Source: Seminavis robusta
Taxonomy: Eukaryota > Bacillariophyta > Bacillariophyceae > Naviculales > Naviculaceae
Assembly: GCA_903772945.1 (NCBI GenBank)
Contig: CAICTM010000321.1
Span: 1-64,000 of the forward strand
Direction of reading: 5' to 3'
Length of the DNA stretch: 64,000 nucleotides
Part shown: in pieces, positions 10,457 through 20,991 of the stretch
Layout of the letters: each line of letters begins with the position of its first letter
Numbering within the stretch: position 1 is the first letter of the stretch
Position numbers and translations under genes: made by a program
Notes under the pieces: generated by a model
The model's database searches: none
Seen by the model: only the letters and a program-made list of their open reading frames with translations
Told to the model about the DNA's origin: nothing

Positions 10457-12607
10457 TCAATAGTGGTAGCGTTTGAAAGCCTCCATTGCAGCATACTCGG
10501 GAAGGCCCAGCTCATCATAATCCTGCGCTAGCTGAGCATTGCGAGCTTCTGCTCGTTGCCAGAACTCTCGTGGATCCGCACCGGGAAACAGGGCCGTGTC
10601 CTTTTGGCTCTGATGTTTAAAGATTGCCCGGCGCTTTCCTGTCACTTCGTCCGGGCTCAGTGGCACGGCCATGTCAATCTCGTCCATGGGGTACTCCTGC
10701 CACGCACCTCGGTAAAGCCAGACCCAACAGTCATCCTGATTCAGAGCACCCGACTGTTTCAGACGGTCGATAGACTCAAAGATAACTTGCAGGCAGACCC
10801 GATGCGTTCCATGAGGATCACTCAAATCTCCAGCGGCATAGATCTGGTGAGGCTGTATTTGTTGAATCAGATCGCAGACGATTTGAAAGTCTTGTTCACC
10901 GGGAGGACGCTTTTTGACAGTACCAGTCTCGTAGAAGGGCAAGTTCAAAAAATGAATCCTTTCATCCGGGACACCCACGTAGCGACACGCCGCTCGTGCT
11001 TCGCTCTTTCGAATGAGCGCCTTGACGTTTAAGACTTCGTCGCTATCAATATCACCCGGTTGTTTGCTGCGTATGGATTTGACCACGCGATGGTAGAGAG
11101 TGTCGTGTCCATTGGTTTTCTCCTCCTCTTGCTGGCGAATGTCGGCTACAAAATCCGCAAATCTCATGACATCATCGTCAAACACGGCAATGTTGCCACT
11201 GGTCTGATAAGCCGTGTAGACTTCATGACCTTGGTCGACCAACCGTTGAAACGTCCCACCCATGGAAATGACATCGTCATCGGGATGAGGTGAAAAGATC
11301 AATACTCGCTTCTGTGCTGGATCCTTTCGTTCAGGTCGATGGGTATCATCGACATTGGGTTTGCCGCCGGGCCATCCTGTAATGGTTCGTTGCAACAATT
11401 TGAAGACACGAATGTTGATGTTGTAGGCTGAATCTTGATCCAGAATAAGATCACTCATGCCATTGTCCATGTAATCTCGATCGGTCAACTTCAACACTGC
11501 TTTGCCCAGCTTTTTGGCCAGCCAAATGACGGCTTTTTTGGTGGTGGTTTGACTGGTCCAATCGATCGGGACAAAACACCAAGGACGTTGCACTCGACTC
11601 AATTCAGTGCTGGCGGATTCCTCCAAGACATAGAGTGTGTTGGGATGCTGTTGTAGATATGTGGCGGGTACCTGCTCACTGAGTTCACCTTCAATCGCCT
11701 TTTGTACAATCCGAGCCTTGTTTTCGCCCCAAGCCATGAGAATGCATCGTTTGGATTTCATAATGGCCCCAATGCCCATGGTGATGGCCTTGCGGGGGAC
11801 ATTTTCTTGACCAAAGAAATCACTGGCGGCATCGGTTCTCGTGACATAATCCAGAGTCACCAAACGTGTAGATGAATCCAACGGCGATCCGGGTTCATTG
11901 AAACCTACAGGCAAGAAGAAGATAGGATTAATAGGTTAGACAATGGCATGTCCGTCGGGAATAAGAAAACAGAGAGGGTCGAAATTCATTTCGGCTGTTC
12001 AACCCCTACCAATGTGCCCAGTTCGGCCTGGAAGAAAAATTTAGGGGAAGGAACGCGGTAAGAGTACATGTACTGAAGGAACATTTCGGAGCTCCTCTGG
12101 AATGTCATTGGTTTCTGTTACGATTTCCCTTCAAGACCTACCAATACCCAAGATTTGCAAGTCCAAACCACCGGCGTCGGTGATCAATCGTTCGTACTCG
12201 GCACAAAACTCGGCTACCTTATCCCGTGGTAGAGTACCGTCGGGGATGTGGACATTATCAGGAGGAATATCAATTTCATCAAACAGATTCTCCTTCATGA
12301 ATCTCACATAACTTTGCAGTGACGTTGGTTGCATGGGATAGTATTCGTCCAAGTTGAACGTAATGACATTTTGGAAACTCAATCCCTCTTCTTTGTGCAT
12401 GCGAATGAGTTCCTTGTACACTCCCAGTGGGGAGGATCCTGTGGCCAAACCCAAGACCGCCTTTTGTTTCTTGTCTGCTTTATCTCGAATCAAAGCAGCA
12501 ATTTCTTCCGCAATCAGACGACTGGCTTGAGCCGCGTTCGCAAAGATTTGGGTATGCACCTTTTCCTTGCGTGTCAAGGGAGATTTCTTCCAAGTTTCGC
12601 GGTCCAT
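10457..12607 (-). CDS. Glucosamine-6-phosphate deaminase-like / PIG-L (LmbE) fusion
   Basis: Three exons (12607-12142, the microexon 12027-12010, and 11904-10457) join to 643 aa. Residues 1-330 match NagB/GlcN6P deaminase: LATGSSP at 54-60, NLDEYY at 85-90, and the active-site loop GIGRTGHIGFNEPG at 154-167. Residues from about 360 match the PIG-L/LmbE zinc-dependent deacetylase family, with PHPDDD near 367-372 and SDPHGTHR further on. This order and length are known from Bacteroidetes proteins annotated as glucosamine-6-phosphate deaminase-like, suggesting amino-sugar metabolism and possible bacterial ancestry, although the gene now carries two spliceosomal introns (114 and 105 bp). The position of the catalytic Asp before Gly-His in E. 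coli NagB is Thr158 here, so deaminase activity is uncertain. The start ATG begins MDRETWKKSP. Confidence 0.85.
12010..12027 (-). other. 18-nt microexon in the NagB-LmbE gene
   Basis: Read on the minus strand it is GCCGAACTGGGCACATTG, preceded by TTCCAG and followed by GTAGGGG. It completes a split Gly codon, encodes Arg-Thr-Gly-His-Ile and leaves the first base of the next Gly codon. Without it exon 1 and exon 3 still join in frame, but the invariant GHI part of the NagB loop is lost. That fit makes the microexon very likely real. Confidence 0.88.
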
Positions 12608-14578
12608 TTTCTGTCAGTTGTTGATTTGACTTGCGTTCGTCTTTTTTGTGGGAGAAGGGTTGTGTTTCTTGCTTCTTGTGTTTGTTGGATGTCAGGTCTG
12701 TGTTCGTGTGATGCAATTGTTCTGAACTTTGGTGTCTCTCACGACAAAAATGAGGCTAGGCTTCTGGTTCGCTGTGTGAATGAAGATTTGTGTTCGATCT
12801 AACTCCCACGATTGAAAGATTCAATTTGGAANNNNNNNNNNNNNNNNNNNNCTCGAGGGCGTCACCATCCAGCGTTGGGTCGGATCCCAAATGTGATTGT
12901 TGCCTGATCAATTTGGGGACACGAGGACGAGGCCCGCAACCTTGGGATGGAAACAAGCAACCACATGCACTATCCTACCGGGCACTTCCGCGAAAGTATC
13001 AGATTGAATCGAATCGACTGGTGCCGCTATCAGGCTAAGATTGCGTTGTCTAGCCAGAAATTGTTGTGAGGACTGCCTTCCAACGAATGATTCAATCGAA
13101 ACAATATCTTGCTCAATATGATGGTTCAGAGTCTCTGGTCTCTGGGACCTCAAGGAAGGTTCTACGGATACATGGATTCAGATCTGGCTACTACAGCCGT
13201 ACAGGTACCGGTAGCTACTGGTACCTGGTAGCTCTAGAGGAATGACGAACTGAAGGGCTGTTGGAAGCTTGCACACGATTTTTGCAACACATTCGCAGCC
13301 CCAACGCCAAGAACTCACACCATGATCAGAATCGGCGCGCGCCCAGCCAAGAACTAGACCTATATCTGATGCTGAGGGGAAAGGCTCGAGTGGACGCTAC
13401 GGTAGCAATCAGCTTGGCTGACAGGTCCTAATTTCCTCTAGCTAGCTACTACAGCAGGCTTCAGGTGTTCCCCCGCTAGCAGGGAGTTACAAACCTGAGG
13501 GTCCAGCTCAAGCTCTGGCCAGCCAGCAGACTGACTAACTACGTACGGTACTGAAGCTCTCTCTCAGTCTACCGGTACTGTAACCTGCAATTGCAAGCAA
13601 TTGATATGCCAAATCATCTCGTCATGTTCTGTCCTCAAGCAGAACTGTTCTTTTTAATTTGTGCTGGGTGGAAAGCAATGATGACCTGAGTCGAGTCAGC
13701 CGACCGCATCTACAGCCTACCGTACGGTATGTCGAGGCAATGACGGTCACGGGACCATACGAGCACGGATACCGTAGCTCCGAGGTAGCTAGCGAGCACT
13801 CGCCTGGAATGAAACTGTTGTTGCTTGGGGGAAGCAACCCTGACACAACTATGTCGTCAGAGCCAGTAATAAAAAAGGATGCCTCCGGACTAATCCACCC
13901 AGCAGACCGTCACTCCTTTCCTTCCATGAACAAGCAACCGCCGGGTCGGAGTCAAAACCTGAAGAAAGTGCCGCATGTTGCCAGGCTTTCGAAACCGCGT
14001 GCGTTGCATCGACGAGCATGCTGGATGGGGTCATTGGTCCTTTGAATTGCATCTGGCCGCTTGTTCTTCCAATGACATTGCCTTCTTAGAACAGGCTTTG
14101 ACTAGGAATGGGGATATTCTTATCACGTGTGTTTTGCCAGTCGTCCCAATCAAGCGTCCGAAGAAAGACGCCAAAACATGAAAATAACCAAAACACGCAC
14201 TTCGGACGTATTAACAAAGCTGTAAATTCAACAATTTTGTGCAACCAAATTCAGCAAGCGAGGACACATTAGTGGAAGTTGAAGAAAGGCGCGCGGGCCT
14301 CTTCTCCAATTGGCCACGTCGAGCAAACAACATCTGCAACTTTGTTCCGTGTCTCTCGAAGCCCATCAAGGAGAAGACTCGCACTGACGTACGCTGACTT
14401 CAGACGGTTTTTGATTCGAGGCACTGCGAACCCTGTTTGGCATTGCTGTTGGTAGGTTTTGAACGTGAGAGTCTACAGCAGAGAACCCTTTAGGCCACGA
14501 GTGGGGATAAAACGCTACCAAATCAAAGCAGTTCAACGAAGAAAGCAAAGCTCCATCATAGTACATGTATTGTTGACC
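12608..14578. other. Intergenic with assembly gap
   Basis: This gene-poor stretch of nearly 2 kb contains the 20-N gap. The right-hand part is dense in short palindromes such as GGTACCGGTA and CTAGCTAGCTAC (13200-13600). An ORF across 13659-14045 has no recognisable protein features. The left end is the probable promoter of the NagB-LmbE gene and the right end that of the bZIP gene. Confidence 0.45.
12832..12851. other. Assembly gap (20 N)
   Basis: Twenty consecutive N bases mark a scaffold gap. The round length suggests a placeholder and not a measured size, so sequence of unknown length may be missing between the NagB-LmbE promoter and the following intergenic DNA. Confidence 0.98.
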
Positions 14579-16122
14579 ATGACGACCTTGCCAGCACTGG
14601 ATATATCAGCGGCGCTTCAGGCGGCCGTAGCAGCGGCAGCAGAGTTGGCCAGAGTGGGGCTTTCCGATGACTTAGCTGCGGCCTTTGCCTCTCCAGCAGC
14701 AGCCCCAGCGACGGTATCTGTTCCTGCCCAAGAACAAGAAATTCCCACAGACACGACACCGAAGCGATCCGAGGTGGTCCCTGTAGCCCCATCCCCAGCT
14801 CCAGCAGCAGTAGTTCGGGCCCAACCTCTGCAACAACAACCGCAACAACAAGCCATCCATGCTGTGGAAGCCGAGTCATCCAACCAGTGCACTGGTCAAG
14901 ATGCCGCGGGAGATTATGAGCAACAACAGCATCTGCGCAATGACATGTCCTTGTCGTCTGGGGATGACGCGGCCGGAGAGAGGACCTTTGAAGAGTCCGA
15001 AGAAGACGCAGCCAAGAGATTGGCTCGCAGTAGAGAGCGCAATCGAGAACACGCTAGGCGCACTCGCTTGAGAAAGAAGGCTCAGCTGGAAGCATTGCAA
15101 TCGAAGGTTCGCGAATTGGAGGCGGAGAAGAAGGGTCTCAAATTGAAGATTGAAGAATGTAGCATTGCGTCTATCCTCATCAACCTCGCAGAGCCATCGG
15201 CAGAAGAACAGCAGCAGCAGGATGACGCGTCCTCCTTGCTGGATGCGACTATGCAGAGCAAGGAGAGCCAACGGGTCAGCGACGCCAAGATTTCCTTGTT
15301 GACTGCTGGGAAGCGCAAGCGCTTCGCCTCTGTGGACACGTCTGAAGAGAACAAAGCACCGCAGACATTGACCCTCAAGATTGATGGGCAGACAACTATC
15401 ATTGGCCCAAGGTCCAGCATCAACTGGAAAAGTGGAGTCTATAGCGATGAGAACGGATCCCAGCGCCAGCTTACCACAGAACAGCTGGAAGGGCTTCGGT
15501 AAGTTCTGGGGGATTGTTGTCTTCTCTTGTGAATTCATGTTGTGTTGTTTGTGTGCTCACATGCTTTTATGTTTGTTTTCTGTTCAGCCGCGAGCGCAAC
15601 CGTATGCACGCAAAGATGACGAGGGATCGCAAGAAGAATTTCATTGCCACCATCGAGAAAACAATTGAACAACTCGAGCGGGACTGCGAAAAGATGAGGG
15701 ATGTTCTTGAAAAAGTTGGGGCTCAGAAGCAAGATCACCAGCAAGTTCTGACGGCACCAGTGACCCCTCTGATGACGCCTCGTCAAGAAGAGGCCAGAAA
15801 GCAGCCGGCTCCGACCGTCATTGCTCCAGCGGCTCAAGTCCCGGCCATAGCTGCGACGCATTCGTTTCTGGCGCCTGTGCATACCCCAGCACCCACTCCA
15901 AGTTTTTTAGTACCAGTTTCGGCTCCAGCGCCCACTCCAGTTCTCATGGCAACAACAGCTCCGTCTCCGGGATTGTTGGTAGCGGCTCCAGCACCAACAC
16001 CGAGTTTATTGTTGCCCTCGCTCGCGGCGGCAGTCGCCTACGCACAAATTCCAGTTGCTGCCTGTACTGAAAACCCTCCAAAGAAAGCCAGGGTGGCTCA
16101 TGGGTTCTCTTGGAATGGTTGA
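14579..16122 (+). CDS. Twin-bZIP transcription factor
   Basis: Exons 14579-15498 and 15588-16122 (intron 89 bp, GTAAGT...TTCAG) join to 484 aa. The start is the ATG followed by ACGACCTTG; the in-frame TTG 40 codons upstream is not used here. Two basic-leucine-zipper modules are present. The first, at about 148-195, has the basic region RERNREHARRTRLRKK and a heptad LEALQSKVRELEAEKKGL. The second, at about 306-350, has RERNRMHAKMTRDRKK and IATIEKTIEQLERDCEKM. Both keep the invariant Asn-x7-Arg and belong to the same subclass. The intron falls exactly at the second basic region. The N-terminus is Ala/Pro/Gln-rich, and the C-terminus is Pro/Ala/Thr-rich with repeated PAPTPS-like units, which look like activation regions. 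It is presumably nuclear; target genes are unknown. Confidence 0.88.
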
Positions 16123-18241
16123 CGCAGTTGCCGTTGCTCAGCGATAACTAACGGCTCACAACGAGCCCAACACCAAGGGGTCAATCGATATTCTTCGAAA
16201 TGCACCCATTCACTTTCTACCGAGTCGATCTCGGTGTTTTGTCCCTGACCAGTTTTGATGGTTTTGATGACCGTTCCAGGCCAGGGAGAAAATATCACCA
16301 ATTCACCAGCTCAAACCCCCATTCATGCACCCATTCCATCCCAGTGGAAGGTCAATTATCTTCCACCCATGGCCACCACGAGGAACAAGAAGAACATGCA
16401 CTTTTCCCAGATTCTCCCTTTCATCATTCTATGCGAGCCACTGACTATCGATGAAGCTCGGAATGTCATGATCGGAGTCTTTTCCAACTGCACAATATGG
16501 ACGAACGGAATGAATGGCTTTTTCGAAAATGAACAACATCCATCCACTGCCATGCCATTCGTTCTTAGCTAACGTAGCACAACCAAAAATAACCAATCGC
16601 TCACCACCACACTTCAGATACTGTGCTCCTTGATCCCTTCTCGTAATCCAGCCTCCTGCCCCCCCTTGACATGACACCTCGATGTAGCGACCTCAGCTGT
16701 GTTTCGGCCTTGTAGGAAGCAGCAGGAGTAGCGATGTGATCTCATGGGAGGAAGCCGCGACAGTGGCTTTGGGCGAAAGGATCACCGACATCCACACCAT
16801 GCATCACGATTTGTCGCAGTGCAACCGACTATACAGGGTCCTCAGGGAGGCAACCTTGCTCACTCTCGCGGCTTCACCCTTCCGTGAGCACCATTCTGAG
16901 TGCACATGAAGAATCAGCAGGCAGCCGCACTGCCCTCAACACAACTGGCGATTTGAATCGGAGCGAGTTTGTGTGTTGCAGGTGACACCGATGATCTTTG
17001 TACACAAGATCCACCACCGTCCACCTCCCCTCGGTCTGTTTGGCATTGGCGCCGTCAGGTTCTGTGTCTAGCTAGCAAGCAAGTGGACTGGCACAGCATC
17101 GTTGTAGAAAGACCCCACTTCGACAGAAGCAACACAAACAAACCACGCATCAAGTGCATCAACCAGGTGTTGATGTCAGTTTGGCTGCCGCCTGTGGTAC
17201 CGATCATGTTGTTGTACACAGATTCCACCTCCACTCGGTCAGTTCGGCCTCGGCTTGGTCAGGTTCTGTGTCTAGAGCAAGTGGACTGGCATTGTTGTAG
17301 AAAGATTCCACTTCGACAGAAGCAACGCAAACAAACCACGCATCAAACCAGGTGTTGATGTGCAGAAGCCACGGAACAGCGGCATGGTCCAAGTCGATCA
17401 CAAATGAATAAGCTAGCGACGACGGCTTCTCACAGGAGGAGCGCTCCTTTTAACCTTCCTCCAAACATTCCTGTCCATAATGTGATAAGGATCCGACCAA
17501 AGTGAGAAGGATCCGACCAAAGTTCGACCAACGACAACGGATCCAAAGCGGTTGCGGAGCCCATTGTGGAGGAGCGACACTAAGCCAGTACCTGGTACCA
17601 TCTCCGCTGTCTTGCAACGCCTTCGCGCAGTGAGATTCCTTGACGACGCCCAGCCTTTGGAAAGGATTCCGTGGTAACTTCTTCACTCAATCATCGTCGG
17701 CTAGCTAGCTAGTTGTACTATCCACACTCAAGCAGATGCTTTTTCTTGTGGCCATCCGTTGCCATTCCGTTGACATGACGGCTACACGTGGAATTCGCAA
17801 CCCAATGCGGCACCGGCTGAACGAGCTCTGCCAATCATTGGTGACGCCGATTCCTTTTACTCTGGGGTGCTCTATCGGATCAGAACCACCAGCTGCCAAA
17901 CTGCAATCGAATGGGCAAGTCCGCCGTTTGATCATTGGGTTGACTTGAAGCCGAGGAAGGAATGCCAGCTGTGGAACAGATTGATGGTGATGAGTAAGAT
18001 TTCAAGTCTTCGGCTTCCCAGAACCCCGAACTGATGGCTCCGGTTCTCCGTTTTCTTGGAAGTCACGCGGGACTGCAGAATATTCCTCGCGGCAAAATTC
18101 TCGTACAGTCGTACTGTACCAGTACCGGTACCACCAGTATCCCTTCGGCTGGCCTTTCGACTCATCCATCCATGATCTATAGCTATCATAGGCTTATTAG
18201 CGACGTGGTCCCTGGTGAGAGCATTGATCAAATCGTCATTA
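16123..18241. other. Intergenic, contains a tandem duplication
   Basis: No supported gene. The region contains an imperfect tandem duplication at 16987-17364 and a short direct repeat of AGGATCCGACCAAAGT near 17488-17522. CTAGCTAGCTAG words occur near 17700. ORFs such as 16255-16572 have no recognisable features. Confidence 0.45.
16987..17364. repeat. Imperfect tandem duplication, two units
   Basis: Two units of about 165-190 bp, at 16987-17179 and 17199-17364, share ordered blocks: TACACA(A)GAT(T)CCACC, CAGGTTCTGTGTCTAG, CAAGTGGACTGGCA, GTTGTAGAAAGA, CACTTCGACAGAAGCAAC, CAAACAAACCACGCATCAA and ACCAGGTGTTGATGT. The second copy carries several short deletions. No coding potential is conserved between the copies. 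Confidence 0.8.
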
Positions 18242-20991
18242 TCAATCCATTATCCCAGGCATGGGGTAGTGCCTAGGTCCCTGGTGCGGGTACTGATTCA
18301 GTCTGTTCCGTCCAGACCTTGGAATCAAGCTTTGCAAGTTTCTACCATAAATCTCTCCATAGTTTCCCACAGCAAGTATTGCATCTCTGAACATCCGTCC
18401 AAGATGTCCATTGTAGGTGTAGATTAGGGGCATGTCATAATGCTGCATCTGGTTGATGCCTCGCTCCTCAGCAAAGATGGTTGCAGCCACTGTCCAAAAC
18501 ACAAATGTGTACCAATCATGGTCATCTTCCAGGGTAGCCAGGCAGAAATTGTCTTCATCTTTGCTGAAGCCATAAAAGTAAGGCTGGCTAAAGGCAAACC
18601 CAACTCCAGTAGCGGGTTCCCGAACCTCATTGGTCAAGTTCCATGTAGCCCCAGCCAAGATATCAATCTCGTGGGAAGTTGCAAGCTTGTGGAACCCATC
18701 CCTTTGGCTGTGCACTGACACAAGCTCCAATGCAGTGGCATCACCTTGAAAGAGACTAGCAGCCAGGGCCTGGCAAAAGTCTACATCCATTCCGGATGCT
18801 CCTCCTGCAACGGAATCATTAGTCACAGCAAAGCCTGGTCTGTCCAATTGGACACCACATTGCAAGTAGCCTCGGGTCAAGATGCCTTCCAGGATGGGCC
18901 CAAGGGGGCGGTCAATAGGGGAATTGGGGAGTTCGCCCAGAGGAAGTGAGATGAGAAGCCCAGTTGTGTCATTGTCACCATCATGGCTCCTCCCATTGTG
19001 GACCCTATTTAAACCTCCAGTCTTTTCCCAATTTGGACTAAAGTACTGCTCATAGATTGTTCCATAGTTGCCAACAGCCTTGACAGCATTCTTGAACATG
19101 TTCTTGTAGTTCTCTCCAAAAACATATGTTTGAGGCATCTCATATGCATTCATCTGGTCAATTCCATGCTGGACTGCAGTCAAAAGGGAGTGAAAGACTG
19201 CATTGCAAAAATCCGCCCATCTTGCATCGCCATGCCTTGTGACAATGGACATGGAGTTTTGGCCATGGATTTTATCTCCAACGATATATTCTCCTTGGTA
19301 TCCATTGTCTCGGAGCAACTTCAAGGGCAATGCATTCTTGAGGGCCAAGATGATGTGAACATTGCATGTACCATTGGCGAACAGCTGTACTGTACTGTCA
19401 AAACTGTTGCTTCTGACTAGACGCCGTTCTGCTAGCACTGATTTGGCAAACCTTTCCTGTTGCAATCCACCTGAAAAGCATGCCCTCAGTTCACTGCATT
19501 CGTCAATGTGTTTGAAGTTGTTGTCTTGGACACAGTGTTGCACATGGAAAGGATCGCCACCAACAAGAACGCTTTGGTAATAGAATGGTGTGGAGAAGAA
19601 GCGACCTGCAAGATCTACAGGCTGAAAGCAACAACAGAATGTCAGCGATCATAGCCATGTACCTGCAACGAATGGTGTTCTTTTCTTACCCCAAAAACAT
19701 GGCGATTCATGAATGGAGGCATACCCCAAGTATTGACATCAGCTGTGTTGTTCTGGATGTTGACATTTGTCACATAGGGAACAAATGGCACATATTGAAC
19801 GGTTGTTGAGTTGGCATCTCCAAAGATGGCTGCAGCAATAGCCTTGCACCAAGCAGAATTGAAGCCCAACACTTCCCCTGTATGGTTGTCACGGTAGAGG
19901 AACGGAGGCAGTGGAATGTAAAAGCACTTGAGGTATCCTCTTTCATAGACTTCTTCTAGCAGCGAAGGAAATGCTTCTTGTGATTCTGGGAGTGATGTTG
20001 GCTGGGCAGATAATGAAGAGTTGTTGACTAATCCATCATCGAGGTTGTTTTCGTTGGTGGTGGTGTAGTGAAGTCCACTCTCTTCCACAGCACCCCCAGA
20101 AGAGAAAACTCCTCCCAATCCCAAAGCCATGAGAACTGCAACTAGCAGCAAGACAAAGAGTCCTCCAGTTGCCTGGGCAGTGGTCCCTGTCCAGCCACAG
20201 AAGGTGATGAATCCAGGTCGTTCTTTATCCTCCTTGACTGGCTCCGCATCCACAAGCTGGTGCTCATCATGGACAACTGGCTGCTCCAGATCAGTACTCT
20301 GCTCCGAAAGCCTTACATGACTGTCACGGCAATGATGATGACCATTCTGACCTCCATCATAGATAGTTGCCGTCAAGGGGGCATTGGAATTTACAGCTTC
20401 CAGAGTAGTGTGTCGCGGCATCGAATCCTCTTGGCTCCCTGGGGTGGTGTAGACAACAGTCCCATCGTCATCATTGCCTGTTATTGCAAAGGGTGAACCG
20501 ACGTGAAATGCGCCGGGTGAAGATGCTAGTGAAGCTTGATGTTGTCCGTTGTTTGGAATCGATTCCAAGTCGCCTAGGTATTGCTGCCTTAGATCGTCAA
20601 CGATCTGTGTCAAACCGAACATTCCATTGTTGGCACCATTCTCGCTGATTGCCGGCATGCCATTGCTCTGTTCTCGGAATTTTGTTCTCGCAATGCCAAC
20701 TTGCCCGTCTTGCTTATCATCCTGTTCGTGCTGTCCAACCGAGATAGCAACATCCGTCAGATCCAGCGGCTCGGTAACAGGACTGGACCAGGTTTTCGTG
20801 TTGTCTTTGGCTGCAGTTTCAACCTTATCTTCAAACGCCTTCTCCCTTGCTTTGAGCGTTCGATCTCTATCACCATGCCTTTGCCTTTCTGTTGTTGCCT
20901 TCAATAGCACTTCCGGTTGCTTTTCGCCGGATTTCAGGAAGGCCTCGTCTCCTTTCGGGCCATCTCCGACGTCAGCGCCGTTGTCGTTCAT
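18242..20991 (-). CDS. Membrane-anchored protein with two AapJ-like amino-acid-binding modules
   Basis: Exons 20991-19690 and 19621-18242 (intron 68 bp, GTAAGA...TTTCAG) join to 893 aa from the first ATG; an upstream in-frame TTG is disfavoured. Residues 1-280 are hydrophilic and acidic. One hydrophobic segment, GGLFVLLLVAVLMALGLGGVF, is followed by two modules related to bacterial ABC-type amino-acid-binding proteins of the AapJ family (SBP_bac_3). Module 1 has ERGYLKCF, GFNSAWCKAIAAAIFGD and AVGNYGTIYEQYF. Module 2 has TRGYLQCGVQLDRPGF, GMDVDFCQALAASLF, EIDILAGATWNL, FSQPYFYG and AVGNYGEIYGRN. The arrangement suggests an extracellular amino-acid sensor or scavenger on a single membrane pass, but no kinase or cyclase is attached. 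Module 2 lacks the central part of the fold. Confidence 0.82.

Noticed and set aside
12756-13038. ORFs crossing the N gap on both strands
   Set aside because: They read through unknown bases and cannot be evaluated.
13659-14045. Plus-strand ORF of 128 codons
   Set aside because: Unusual composition, no motif and no splice partner; the region is typical of gene-poor spacers here.
14876-15538. 220-codon minus-strand ORF
   Set aside because: It is antisense to the first bZIP exon; Leu-rich content arises from reverse reading of Gln/Glu codons.
16255-16572. Plus-strand ORF of 105 codons
   Set aside because: No recognisable domain and no exon partner; likely chance.
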